NCBI GenBank assembly: GCA_947000775.1
Contig: CAMQGK010000246.1
Span: forward strand, 124,001-188,000
Reading direction: 5' to 3'
Origin: Pterois miles
Lineage: Eukaryota; Chordata; Actinopteri; Perciformes; Scorpaenidae
Length of the DNA: 64,000 nt
Shown here piece by piece: positions 1 through 12,800 of this stretch. How positions within the stretch are numbered: the first letter of the stretch is position 1; every line of letters begins with the position of its first letter. The notes beneath the pieces were generated by a model. It worked only from the letters and a program-made list of their open reading frames with translations. It did not search any database and was not told the DNA's origin. The position numbers were made by a program, and so were the translations under genes.

Positions 1-1266
1 AAGATTTGATTCACAGCACAGTTCAAGAATGCGTCGAGAGTAAGCTAATTGATTTATATACTGTTCGGAAATAAATAGAAACCAGTGAATGACTGGAAAG
101 TTGGAAAAAATTATTTAAAAATGACCAGCATAAATGTTCTTGCACTGTAGTTAAAGACTTAAAACATTTTACTGTTTCTCTGTCCTCTTGTTTCCTGTTG
201 TGGTTTTCTGTCTAACCTCTCTGAACTTTACTGTATGCTCTCCTCAACACCCCCCCCACACACACCACACACAGTTTTCTGCAGAATCAGCAGTTAGAAA
301 ATCACCCAGTCATCAGAAAAAGGCATTATTACAAATGACTGAAGATGTTTTTATTCTTCAGGTCTTCTCGGACCCTTAGCAGATTCCTGTCTCCTCTTGA
401 CACGGTCTGTTTAGCATCGCTGAGCAGTAATGATGCGCATTACCTCCCTTTGTGACTACAGCTCTTTGGAAACAGTATCGCTGCCCTGAATGTTAAATGT
501 CCTGATCAGTGGCGGATGGTGACTCAAAAAATTGGAAAGGACAGGAGGAAAACCAACCCATATGCTTTTTTGTTTTTTCTTACAGTAGTTTCCTACTTAG
601 CTCTACTTTCTGTCATTCAGTATAACAGTAACAAAAAGACCTAGGGGTATATCACACTAAACAAAAATATTTAAACCTACATTTATGCCTATTGAGAGCC
701 AAACCAAACACCCAAGTAGTGACTGAGAGTGAGTTAATAGCCTTTTTGTTAGTCAGATTAGAAAGTGGTTTCACATATTGCTTAACATCCATCAAGAAAA
801 CAGCAAAATAAGGTATTTATTGTTAAATTTATATTTATGAATAACATTAAAAGAAAACATATCAAATTCATTATAAGAAAACCGTGTTGTTTTTTTGACA
901 AAACCAAACACCATATTTTGATATTTATGAATCATTTTGAAGGACAGTTCCTTAACCTCATTCACTATTAGGCATTTATAGGGAAGAATTCAGACCTTCT
1001 TCCAGTAGCCGATATATCATTTACAGATCAATGCCAATATGCCATGATCACCTCAGTGATATCACCATTGCTTTGAAATAGGGCAGGTATGACTCTATTA
1101 TTATTATTATTTTGGGATATAGGTGGAAACAAGTTCTTCCTACTAGCGAGTTAGCTGGATTGGGGTTTTATCTACTTTGTTATTCAGCAAGATTTCTAAT
1201 AAACAATAACTGCAGTCTCTGGATGGGAATGAACCTTGAATGTGCATCTGTGTCACTAGAAGTCTG

Positions 1267-1520
1267 TCAGCCCAACGAGGGGTGACGCAGCACCCAGTAC
1301 GTTACAGTGGAAACATCCTCCACGCAGTACAGCATGTGTAGCGGTCCATCGTCCATGTCGGGATCCAGTCCGGGGTGAGCGGAGTACAGGAGCACACGTC
1401 GGACCGGGACTCCGGCTCCTGTCATAGCTCTGCCGTCAGCCCGACCTGCCCCAGCAGAGCGAACCACACCATTCTTTCCCCAGCAGCATCCTGCTGCGCC
1501 CCCCCAAATCCAAATCCACT
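1267..1520 (-). other. GC-rich open reading island of unknown origin
   Basis: On the - strand an open frame runs into a stop at 1267 and encodes a segment with VRRVLLYSAHPG and MLYCVEDVSTVTYWVLR. Base composition is clearly more GC-rich than the AT-rich flanks. I do not recognise the protein and see no clear splice sites or transposon termini. It could be a decayed retrocopy, an exon of an antisense gene, or part of a transposable element. Confidence 0.25.
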
Positions 1521-1987
1521 ATGACCACTAGTTTACAGTCATGCAGGGCTGCTACAACAAGCTAACTGTTGTGTTAGCTAATATGCTACTGAATTCATCT
1601 GTCACCTCACTGCTACTTTGTCCCACTGACGTACATACAGTGGTAGAGAACTGCAGAGGAAACCAGGAAACCATCATTGGACCAGCACAATGTCAATCTT
1701 CTGGTTGTTGATTGGTAACGTAAGGGAGGATGACCTCCCTTGGAGTGTCATTTTATGTGTTTTGGCCAATCACAGATTACATGAACAAAATGTAATGTCT
1801 TATTAATGACATTAATCCACCTATCGTGGATAGTTCTACATTTTATTTTGCATTTTACTACCTGGATTAAGATTAATCTACATATACAGTAGGTTCAATA
1901 GAAGTTACAATCCGCATAGAAACACAAGTCGATGGTAAGCTTTTTTCATATTCTTAAGATATTTTGGGGGCATTTTGTGTCCTAATT

Positions 1988-2110
1988 AGAGAGCTGACAG
2001 TAGAGAGCGAACAACGAAAGAGGTGGAGAGAGATGCAACAGTGGTCCCCAGCTGGACTTGAACCTGGGACACTGTGGTTCATGGCCGGTACCTTAAAACC
2101 CCAGCCTAGT
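1988..2110 (-). repeat. tRNA-derived SINE copy (fragment)
   Basis: On the - strand a tRNA-like box B (GGTTCAAGTCC) is followed by a body reading GGGGACCACTGTTGCAT and a CTCTCTCC-rich stretch. This layout is common in fish tRNA SINEs. Box A is weak and the copy looks old. No clear target-site duplication was found. Confidence 0.55.
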
Positions 2111-5100
2111 CAGATAACAAATATGCTAACCACAGTAATTTAATCACCTTGCTTTGGTCGTCTGATGGTGTTGGTGCTTCAGGCTGTTTTGTATGCCAGC
2201 TGTATTGGCTGAAGCACACTAAAGCAGGTCAGAGAGAAACTTAGCCCAAGTTATCATCAAATCATCGGCATGTTTCCTCTGGCAGACAACTTTACGTTGC
2301 AGCCAACAGATTTTCTGCATTATGTCACTCCCAGTCAGATGAATTTACAGTACGATAAGGCTCTTCATCTTCCCCTTGCTCTCTCAGTCCTTTTCTTTTG
2401 CTTCTCTTGCTCTCAGCCCTCAGATGGCGTGCGGCCAGACACATGCTCTTCATCTTGCTCCGAGAATCTGTCCGATCAAGAAAACGCTGTCGCTCGGATT
2501 TGACGATTTGCTATGACATAACTTCAAACTGCTGTCGGGGCTTGATCACTTTGTCGAGCGCCCTTCACCTCTCGAAACCTTTCTTTACCGTGTCCAAACC
2601 CCAAACCGCCGAACTCCAGGGCTCAGCTCGGACCATTAAATTTAGATCAAAGGATTTAGGGGGGAAAAAAAGGCACCGCATAAAATAGTTTCATTAAGAA
2701 TCATAGAATGAAATGGCCCACTTCCTTTCCCAACGCTGTTTGGACAGGTGAGTGAAACTGCAAGCTAGGCCTCGGTCCCACGACTGTAGCCACCTCAGAC
2801 AATTGACCTGTTCCAATGCAAACAAGAGCCATTGTGGTTCAGAAATAAAGATAAGCAGCTGAAAACCAAAGGCGGGAGTCCTCAGATTCACCCTGATGTT
2901 AAATAAATACTCAGAAATGATCCCCACACCTCTACATGACTATTAGCTGCAGAAAACTTCCACTAGACTTTCTTCTTCTTCTTCTTCCCCTCCTCCTCCG
3001 TTGCTGTAATGGAACGATTTACAAAAGAAATGGGCTCCTGCCATTCCTTCAGGTCAGAGGCCGTCTCTGTGTGTATGTGTGTGCAAGCAATCCTCGTTTG
3101 ACTATTTCTGTTTGCGCTGCACATTTTGTTGAACATCCAAGCTAAACATTTCTCCTCCTCCACCTCAAACTTTTTATATTTTGGGAGGATTTTGTTGAGC
3201 TAGTGAGGTCTTGTCCTCTTTCTTTGCACAGTCAGCCTTGATGTGGGGGAACAAGTCATCAGATCAACAATAACTCTGAGAAAATGCTTAGGTGGAATGT
3301 TTAGGTGATCTGTTCAGGCTAAACGAGTGAAAACACTGAAACTTACATCACAGCATTGTGGATGCTTTTATTGTATTTGGAGTAAAGGTCTAGATATTAC
3401 GCACCAACACGGGTGGCCCAAGAGAACCTGAAGCTCCAGCTTTGGCAGAGGTGCAACGATTTTTGGCGTTTTTACTCAGAAATGTGCTTTCCTTTTCAGC
3501 AGCTTGCCACCTTCTGAGCAATCAGTCCGTTTGTTTTTGTTGGATTTTAAGTCAATGGTGTTTGAGTGTGAGCTGGCTCTTGTTTCAGCCACTGTTGCTC
3601 ATGTTGATTCTCCTTGAAATGATTGTAGTAGCAGAGATTTTGTTTGGTAGGTTATGAGTTTTGAATGCCAATAAGTTCAGCATCTGCAAAACAATCAACA
3701 ACACTATCAACCTCTTGCAGATTATCAGCCTGTTCGCACAATTAGACGTATTAGACGATGATGCTCAAGGCATTGCAATACGAATGTCTTTCTTGCTTTT
3801 GTACGCCATGTAGTCCAGTGTAAATGCATCCACATAAATATGCCACGCTCATATCTAGTGGCAGAATAAAAAGCTAGACAGATTGCTTATGGCAGGCAGG
3901 ACGGGAGGTGGATGGGTTCAACAAACACACAATTTCTAACCAGAACGGTGTTCCAGACTGGTGTTTTGCTGTGTAAGTTACGTTTGTGACATCTGTCACA
4001 TTTTTTTAGTGACCTTTGTGACCTGTTATGTTGTTTTCATTTGTATTTTATACTTATTTTAAGCCCAGGTTTATTTTCCTAAACCTAACCAAGTGGCTTT
4101 GCTCATGCAAAATGTGGTGTAAAAATGCTGCACGAAAAGGTGTACTATTTCTACACCTTCCTGTGAGATTAGGTTGAGATCTTAAATGAGTGGTGGCACA
4201 ATAACAAACAATGCAATAACAATCTTGTTGCCTCTTTAAAGCTGAAAATTGGGGGCTAGAATATTACAAACACACAATATTCTTTTTATATTGTCCAGAG
4301 TACCAAAAGAGTCTGGCAGGATTAAGAGCCTTGAATAGCTGAGGCATGATGGGAAAGTCCCTGGTATCCCCTGGCTGTGTCAACCTGGCTAAATTATTAC
4401 CCCTCCGCTGCCAAGCAATAACACAAAAACACCATAGGGTATAACCTCAGAGACACTCAATTGGAAGGCAAATAACATTAGTCGCAATTCATTTCCATCT
4501 CAAGTTTTGGCCGCGTAGCAGGTGCTGCTTTGCAAAGCAACTCACAAAGGCTAAGACTCCATCGGTTCCTGTATCTTCAAATATCCAAATAACCAAATCA
4601 CATGGTACACAAAATAAACATTGTTGCTAGTAATCTCATTTACTGAACAAATGTTTTCTCATCAGCCCATAAGCCAGAAATACTTCATTCTGTTTATTAT
4701 GTCTAGTCGTGATTTTCAAATAGATATATTTTGAGTGTGGTGGGAACTGATACAGCTAAAAGGTAAGCTAGGGTAACAGAGTCAGGGTTTAGTCTGGTTC
4801 CTATTAACTCCCATGCACGCTGTTTCAAAATGACGATTTCTTGCATCAACAATGAACACCGAGAAAAAATAAAAATGTTTGGCTTTTACAGAAGTAAAGA
4901 CTCCTCAGAGGACTGCATGTCAATGGAAATTCTACATTAAATTGAAATCCAGCTGATCCCTGAGGGTAAAAGATGGTGTTGACCTTCCGTCCCATACAGA
5001 GAAACAACAACACATCAATGCAGACCAGTTCCAGTGTGTCTAATCTCGTTGCTTCAGTTAGTCAGCACCTAGAATAACATTCAGTCACCCTTGCACTTTA

Positions 5101-5537
5101 TTCTAAGTAAGCCTCATCCTCTAAACAGGCCTCTAGTTTGACCACAGTCAATTAGCTCATTTCCCTCGTGTCGTCTCTCTGGCCGACTCGTTAGCTAACA
5201 GATGACCCACTGGCTGGTCACATCATACCGGAAGCCCTCTCTCTTAATGCTCACACTTAATAAAATAACTACAAACACACACATACACACGGACTGCCCA
5301 GAGGAAATGAAGGTGGCTCCTTAGGGAGTATTTTCTGTATAACAGCCCAGTTTTATGGAGGTTCCCCTGGGGAGACCAGGACCTATTTCCTCAGCCTTCA
5401 GGGGCTCATTTAGGATACAGGATGGTGCTAAATCACACACCAGACCATGTCACCAGCCTCCTTTATCTCAAAAGGAAATTAATGTATAGTGCAGGCTAAT
5501 AAGTTACACACCCAGTAGTGTTTGTAAAACATAAATG

Positions 5538-6360
5538 GGATGGTCCATGTTCTTTATGAAATTTAGGTTTAATTTCCTTTGCTCCATGGTTTATTTTCAG
5601 ATAAAGGATGTATGAACGATGTATTTATTGTTAGCTAGACAACTAAATAGCATTTTAGCTGCTGATTGTTCCTTCTATCAAATAAACAAAAACAGGATGG
5701 TCCACATTCTTTATGTCATTTAGGTTTGATTTCATTTCTTCTACAATTTATTAACAGATAAAGGATGTACTAGTTATAAGTGGATAGGTAGACAACTAAA
5801 TAACATTCTAGCTGCCGATAGCAATGGTGGAATAGAGTAATAGTCCTTCTATTAAATAAACGAAAACAGGATGGTCCACGTTCTTTATAAAATTCAGATT
5901 TAATGTCCTTCTCTCTAAGGTTTATTAACAGATAAAGGCTGTACTAGCTTTGTAGCTAGCTAGACAGCTAAACAGTATTATGCTGTAGATGCTAATAGCA
6001 GCTATGGAATAAAGTAATGTTCTGTCTATTAAATAAACAAATAAACAGGATGGTCCATGATCTGTATGAAATTTGGGTATAATTTCATTTCCTGCAAGGC
6101 TTATAAAGGATTTACTAGCCATTTATTTGTTGCTAGCTAGACAGCTAAATAGCATTCTAGCTGCTGATAGCAAATGAAATAAAGAATTATTCATTTCCTT
6201 TTATTAAATAAACAAAAACAGGATGGTCCATGTTAACACATGGTCCATGTGATGCACTAGTTATCTACTTGTTGCTAGCTAGACAGCTAAATAGCATTTT
6301 AGTTACTGTTAGTACCTATGGAATAAATAATAAATAAAGCAATATTCCTTCTATTGAAAA
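5538..6360 (+). repeat. Five-unit tandem array, ~157-179 bp per unit
   Basis: Units start at the shared GGATGGTCC at 5538, 5695, 5869, 6048 and 6221. Each contains a run of related blocks: TTCTTTAT, a TTTATTAACAGATAAAGG block, GCTAGCTAGACAGCTAAATAGCAT, TATGGAATAAAGTAAT and CTATTAAATAAACAAA. Units are diverged by substitutions and small indels, and the fifth lacks an internal block. The array ends about 460 bp before exon 2. Confidence 0.85.
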
Positions 6361-6819
6361 AAAAAACAATAAAAACAAAACGTTTTGTTACAAATAATAG
6401 CGACAGAGAGTAGAGTTACTGTAACAAGTTAAACAGTTGTGTTTTGCTCAGAATACATGCCACAGCTTGTTCTTGTTTTGGAGCTAATGATTTTACCCCC
6501 TGTCATTTTTGGCTAACAAAGCTGTATTTTTCTTGTTTGACTCTTCTACCATATGGAAGTTAGTGTGTGTCTGATAGATAGCTTAAGTCTTGATCTTTTG
6601 ACTGATTTCTAGCTGAACAAATCATTTACAACTCACAGAAATGATATTTTACTACCGCTGCAGTCATTTAAGTTATCCTCTATCTTAGATTGTGCTTCAA
6701 ACATTTTAATCTAGCTGTATTTTGACAGAGCTACTTTACTCTTGTTGTTATGTTTTCGGCCACTGTACGGGTATTCACGACAACTGAACAGGATTCATGA
6801 TTTTTTTTAATTGTCTTAG

Positions 6820-6891
6820 GTCTGGCAGTGTGAAGAATCACTGGGAGGAAATCTACTACTTTGTGGAGAATTTAGCCGAGAAATTCAAAAG
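6820..6891 (+). CDS. antxr1: antxr1 exon 2 (vWA start, MIDAS serines)
   Basis: 72 bp between TTGTCTTAG and GTAAGA. It starts with the last base of a split codon and encodes SGSVKNHWEEIYYFVENL plus a few residues. SGS is the serine half of the DxSxS MIDAS motif; the aspartate must come from the exon upstream. It ends two bases into a codon. Confidence 0.95.
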
Positions 6892-9800
6892 GTAAGAGAC
6901 ACTTATTAAACATACTTGCTAACACAATCAACCCATCAAATATACAGGGGGAAAAAAGTGGAGTTACATGGGGTTGTAACATTTGAAAGGTTTGGAAAGG
7001 TTTTGCAACTAACATAACAGCCTTGTTGCCTCAGTACTCGACTTCCTGGAACCCTGAGATATAGATCACTGAAGAGAAACACACATTTTACGCAGCAGTC
7101 ACCCCGGTAAAGTAAAATAAATATCTGTCCCTGCTCCCTACAGAGACAGCTGGTCATATGCTAAGTCACTCAGCATGCAGGCTGATGTTTCTGTCTCTGC
7201 AGTAGCTGGGCTGATGTCTGAGGTCAGTGGGGTCAACAGCAGTGACTACAGGCCAGAAGGTCTTTATGTCAATAAGCAGCTTGGGCTTTACAGACCCTTT
7301 AGACACTGCTTTCAGTGAACAAGGCTGATGAAAACCATCATAACTCTGCAGCTTTAAGTGTCTCAACTCATATTTTCCCCCTAAATGTTATTCACATCTG
7401 ATCTGACATATAATGAGTGTGAATAATTAAAAAGCTCCATAGCAATATTATACAGGTCTTAAAATGAGAAAAAAACAAATAGAAGGTAGTCCTCTTGAAT
7501 GAAAATGATTGCAGTTTTCATCAATAAAACATTCAGCATGATTGTCCCTAATTGACAAAATTGAACAAGCAGACTATAAAGTGCATTCATCCAGTGTAGC
7601 CTCTTTAATGTGATAGAAAACTACATAATTGGTTGTTAGTGGTACATGTCATAAAGGTTCAAGTGATTATCTATAATCTTTTGCATCCCTTTTTTTTTTT
7701 TTTTTTTGAGCATTAGCCATATCGATTCCACATGTGTCAAACATGCAAACCAATCTTCTGCAGTGAACATTACTGTACGCTCAAACTGCAGGTTTTAATG
7801 AAACAACTGCAAGTCTAGGGACGGGCAAATTAGCTTAGGCTATAAAGGCTGTGGTGTGTGGCATCGGTTTATTCTACATACTTGTCCCCATACAAATAAA
7901 CATTAAAATTTGTGCTCATGCCTCTGGATTCTGACAGGGACTGATGATAGACTTCACTGTAAGATAACGGGCAAAACACTCTATATTATCATGCAATGTG
8001 TACGTGATCACCTTTATACATCACAATGTCAGATCAGCAGTAATCAATTAGATCCTGTATTTGTTCTGTAACTATTAAAACAAATAAAGATACTGTAGAT
8101 ATGACTGCATCCCCTTGTAGCTAGAATACAAACTGTATTTCAGTACAATTCAGGATTGCAGTGTAAAATCCCAAGTTTCTGCTGGCCTTGAACTAGTGGG
8201 TGGTTTTGTTTTGCCCGTGCTGCCAAAACAACACCTGGAGCTCTGTGGTTCAGCCATAGCAAAGCACCAACCGTCCTCAAGTGTCTTAAACAAGATTGTT
8301 TCAAAAAGCACAAATCTGCATTCGCTTACTTTCTCTCACAAACAATACGACACATTTTTTTTAGCTGGGCATGTGTGCGTGTTTACATGCATTTAATTTT
8401 TGTCAGATATAAAATGTCACCAACAAACAAAAATAGCCACCTGTTCCCCACATCTGAGGGTTCTGTGACGTCGTTTGGATACCAACATTTGAGTCATTGT
8501 CACGCACAGGGGGTTCAAATCCCGCAACACTGGGCTGCATTCGAGAAGCGATTCATACACAGTCCGTTGGAGTGAGCTCAAAGGGAGTGAAGTCGTTTGT
8601 CCATAATGATATATTCATTGTTTAAATGAAAGGGACTCCTATTTTGTTTGTCTGGCATGAAAGCAAAGCACATGATGGGTGACCGCCAGTTATTTTCTGT
8701 TTCTGAGGAAAACAATATGTTGCTTTGGCAGAATTACTGTAACTATCACAATGTTTCTGATTACTCTCAGATGATGAAGAAATGTGGGGATTTTCTACTG
8801 CACTGCCAACAGTGTGAGCCACTGACTGACTGGTGTGATAATGATTTTTATTTTTTACTCTGTTCCAGTCCCATGCTGAGGATGTCCTTCATAACATTCT
8901 CCTCCAGAGCATCTACCATCATGAAACTGACAGAAAACAGGTAAATGAAGTAATGGCTAATTCATTGTGTTGATTACCATAATTAATTAAAGAGGACCTA
9001 TTATGTTTATTTTCAGGTGCATACGTATGTTGGGTTTCTACTAAAACATATTTACAAGCTTTAATCTTTAACACTCATATCGGCTGAGCTGCAGCACCTC
9101 TCTGTTCGCTCCCCTCTTTCCCAAAAAGCCCAGTCTGCTCTGATTGGTCAGCTGGCCCACTCTGTTTTGATTTGTCAACTGAACCAAACTCTTCGGACTC
9201 CGCTCCAGCTCCGATCTAACTAGCTTTGTTTGAGGGTGTACCAAACTAGCTGCTTGGCAGATATTATGAAGGTTCCTGCGAGATCACAAAAAGTAAAAAA
9301 CTTCTAAAATTCAATAACCTGAATTAAGGCCTCAAAATGTCTTAAAATCCCACGAAATGTCTTAAGTCTAATTTTGGCAGGTCTTAAAATTGATGTTACT
9401 TTCATTTCAAAAGAAATGCGTTATCTTGCTTTTACAGATTTGTTTTTTGAGAACGCCATAACAAAACTATATCCAAAAAGCATTTGGAGCTACACCTACA
9501 CTAAAAGCTGCGATGCTCTTTACTTAACACTCAAAGGATCAGTAAGGATCAGTAATCAAAGGATCAGTCATATAGCAGCAATAATTATATTGATGTTCCA
9601 ATTTTCTTTCATATCCTTGGTACTTTCTTGTTGTCTTAAATAGCCAAGAAATGGGTCTTAAATTGCATCCAAAATGGTCTTAAAAAGGTCTTTAAAAGTC
9701 TTGAGTTTGACTTGTTGAAACCTGCAGATACCCTGCATTATGCAAATGTGTTACTTGGTGACATCACCATGTTACGGACGAAAAGGCGGGACATTTCAGG

Positions 9801-12800
9801 CAGTTCAGGAGCAGTGTTTCTGTGGGGGAGAGTTACTCCCTTTGGCGTGAACTTTGGGCTTTTTAACTTTGTAGATCTTTAACATGCACAAAAAAGTCAG
9901 TAACACGCTAAAGGAAAAGGAAAAAACACAAAAGCATAATAGGTCCTCTTTAACTGCAACAGACTAACCTAAGCTGAATTTGTGTCATGAATAAATGTTT
10001 TTCTAGTATGGCCTGCTCTTACACAAGAGGTGCCATAAAGTAAATTCAAACTGTTTTACGAGAGTGAAAGCAGATGCTCTCTGAAGTGACATGAAGCTGA
10101 AAATTGGCCGTGTGAACGATGTTGGATAAAACTGGGTGTTATTTTGTTTGAGAGAGTATCACAGAAACTGTGTCTCTCCACTTCCAGCAGAACTGTCTCC
10201 AGCTTGCATTGAAATGAACAGAATCGAATTGTAAAGGACTGAGGCTTAAAAATGTACACACTTGACAGCAACTGTACTGCTAATTGTGAAGGGCAAAAAA
10301 GCAAAATGATTAGTTTCCACAATGGCAGAGATGGAGCGTTGGAGAAAACTGCAGTTTAAATGTTTCCTCATCGAAATAACTCGGTGCGTTTTTCTTCTCT
10401 GCAGAGTGGATATCAGAAAGGGGCTGAACGCTCTGAAAAGAGAGATTCCTGGTGGCGACACATTCATGCACCTTGGGTTGCAGAGGGTAAGAGCAACTCA
10501 AAGTACACTGAACTACAAGTTTAGAGATAACACTTTGGTATTTCCTGTCTTCCTTACCATGAAAATGTCTTTCTTATTTAAAGGCGAACGAGCAGATATA
10601 CCAGGAGAACTTTGGTACGCATCAAAAGACTTGTTCTTCTGAATACCTACTTCAAGTTAACTTCTGAGTTATGTTGAGGTTACAGCTCGTCTGTATGCTT
10701 CTTCCAGGTACGGCCAGCGTGATTATTGCACTGACAGACGGAGAGCTGCAAGAACATCAGCTCATCACTGCGCAGCAAGAGGTATGCAACTCCAAAACCT
10801 GCTGTGGTTATATGCAGCTCTGGAGATCGATAACACTCTCATTGCTTCAGTGCCTGTTTTCTGGAACTTATTTAGTTTATTGCTCATGTCTTCCAACAGG
10901 CAGAAAGAGCCAGGTCTCTTGGCGCTATTGTGTACTGCGTTGGTGTCAAAGACTTCAATGAGACACAGGTAATGCCAATGTAATAAATCTGTCGCAGTTT
11001 TATCCCCTAAATATTATATATCTGGTTTGAAATAGAGACAGTACGCATACAGAACCACATGTGCTCAGGAATCCAGACTTGTGGAAATACCCCCATGTTG
11101 CATAGTGTGTGCTCAGTGGCCCCTGTGCAATTTGGCTAACCCATAATTTAAAATTTCCTGAAAACCAGTCCAAGCGATTATTTTTTAACCCTGAGCTGCC
11201 TCTTAGGATGCCAGCACACAAAGCCAGACTGGAGAAATATCTGTAATTGGAATAATACTGAACAGTTAGCTTCGACATGATGATGAGGAGGATGATTCAG
11301 GTTCCTGTATTTAATGTGAAAGATATTTGAGCTTCAGCACCTAGACGTGGTCTCCCTCAAGTTTAGTACAAGCTCCATTTGATTGATTGTAAATGGATCC
11401 ATTATCTGATTGTGGATAATCGTTACTGCGATTCCTTGGTTTTACAGTGTGTGAGCATGTGCACTTCATGGAGACTCATTGTACAGATCTTAATGATCTA
11501 TAATCAGTGTACAACGTCTGAAATTGTGTCACATCAGTCCATTTGAGGCCAATTTGGGCTTGTTATGAAATATCTAATATCAGTGTCAACCATCTCTAAA
11601 TGTTGGAGGTGTCTCCCTAAACACACAAAATCATTTTATCACACACTATTACTGAGTAACCCAAAGAACAGGCCACAAGGAAGACATACTTTTATCATGT
11701 TGTTATTAGTTATTAGTATGTTATTTTTAGGAAATACATACATGCACAAAACAGGACCTATATACAGTACATGCGTGCCCTTGAGCAGTTGCCTTGCTCA
11801 AGGGCACATCAGCAGTGTCCAAGAGGCAAACTGGCACCTCTCCAGCGACCAGTTCACACTTGGTTGGCGAGCATCCGGTTCCCAAGCCAAATCCCCACGG
11901 CCCGAGCTACTGCCACCCACAACATAATCATAAATCCAAAGTTTTATGTGAGGGGAAAAGAAAAAAAGAAAGAAAAGAGAAGAAAAGAAATGTAAAAAAT
12001 AAAAATAAAAGCAATGAGAAACAGCCAGACAGACAGAAAAAACGTTATTATTAATACTGATAATGGTAACTAAGTAAGTGAGTGGAAAACAATACAAATT
12101 CATTAAAATAATGGTAATCATGACCATAAAAAAACGGAAATGCATATTATTATAATAAATATGTAATAGCAAATTAATGGATAGATGAAAACTGGTTGCT
12201 AGACAGTAATAGAAGGAGGGGCTATAGAGTATGTAATCATAATTGTTCCCTTTATTATGATTAATAATAAGGGAGAGAAGGGAGAGAAATAAAAGACAGC
12301 AGTACAAAAAAAACAACGAAAAAATGGTCAATGCATGGGCATTTAAAAATGTGATTTAGCTCATATGGTGACAGTGTTCATTTCATTTACTATATATGTT
12401 ATCATTTCCATAGTTTGTACTTGGTTGATCAGATCCCTCCATGTCTGTTTGTGATTTGTTTGTTTAGTCCAAGATGTGTGTGATTTCTTTAAGCAACGTA
12501 GTTCTTGCCAAGTATTTGTTCTTCTACTATATATAGCAGGCTCATACCGAGTCAATGATTTATTACTCGTTTTGTGAATTCTTATTTACTGTAGTTGTTT
12601 TAACTCTTCTCCTCTTTCTCCTCCATCCACACCTCCATCACTGCCTGTCTCCCTCTGTAGCTGGCCACCATTGCAGACACCATCGAGCACGTGTTTCCTG
12701 TGCTGGGAGGCTTTCACGCCCTCCGGGGAGTCATTGATTCGGTAAATAAACTGTTCTCTGTGCGGGGGGAAGCATTCCTGTAGCTGCTGCTCACAAACAG

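Larger units (their letters stand above)
1..6819 (+). other. Intron 1 (3' part) of antxr1
   Basis: No exon encoding the expected FDLYFILDK-type end of exon 1 was found here on the + strand, so this is read as the end of a long first intron. It is AT-rich and non-coding. Content: a GC-rich ORF island on the - strand near 1267-1520, a SINE copy at 1988-2110, several hundred bases around 3900-5500 without recognisable structure, and a ~170 bp tandem array at 5538-6360. The acceptor is TTGTCTTAG at 6811-6819. Confidence 0.7.
8941..10404 (+). other. Intron 3 of antxr1
   Basis: About 1.46 kb, of which 959 bp is a TTAA-flanked inverted-repeat element (8991-9949). The rest is unremarkable. A pyrimidine-rich acceptor (TTTTTCTTCTCTGCAG) ends it. 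Confidence 0.8.

Noticed and set aside
4681..4705. Possible exon 1 of antxr1 (TACTTCATTCTG)
   Set aside because: Neighbouring codons do not give the expected FDLYFILDK, and there is no donor in phase; chance match.
11798..12331. 177-codon ORF on the - strand
   Set aside because: It is a translation of AT-rich DNA and a SINE, with hydrophobic Phe/Ile/Tyr runs typical of reversed A-rich sequence.
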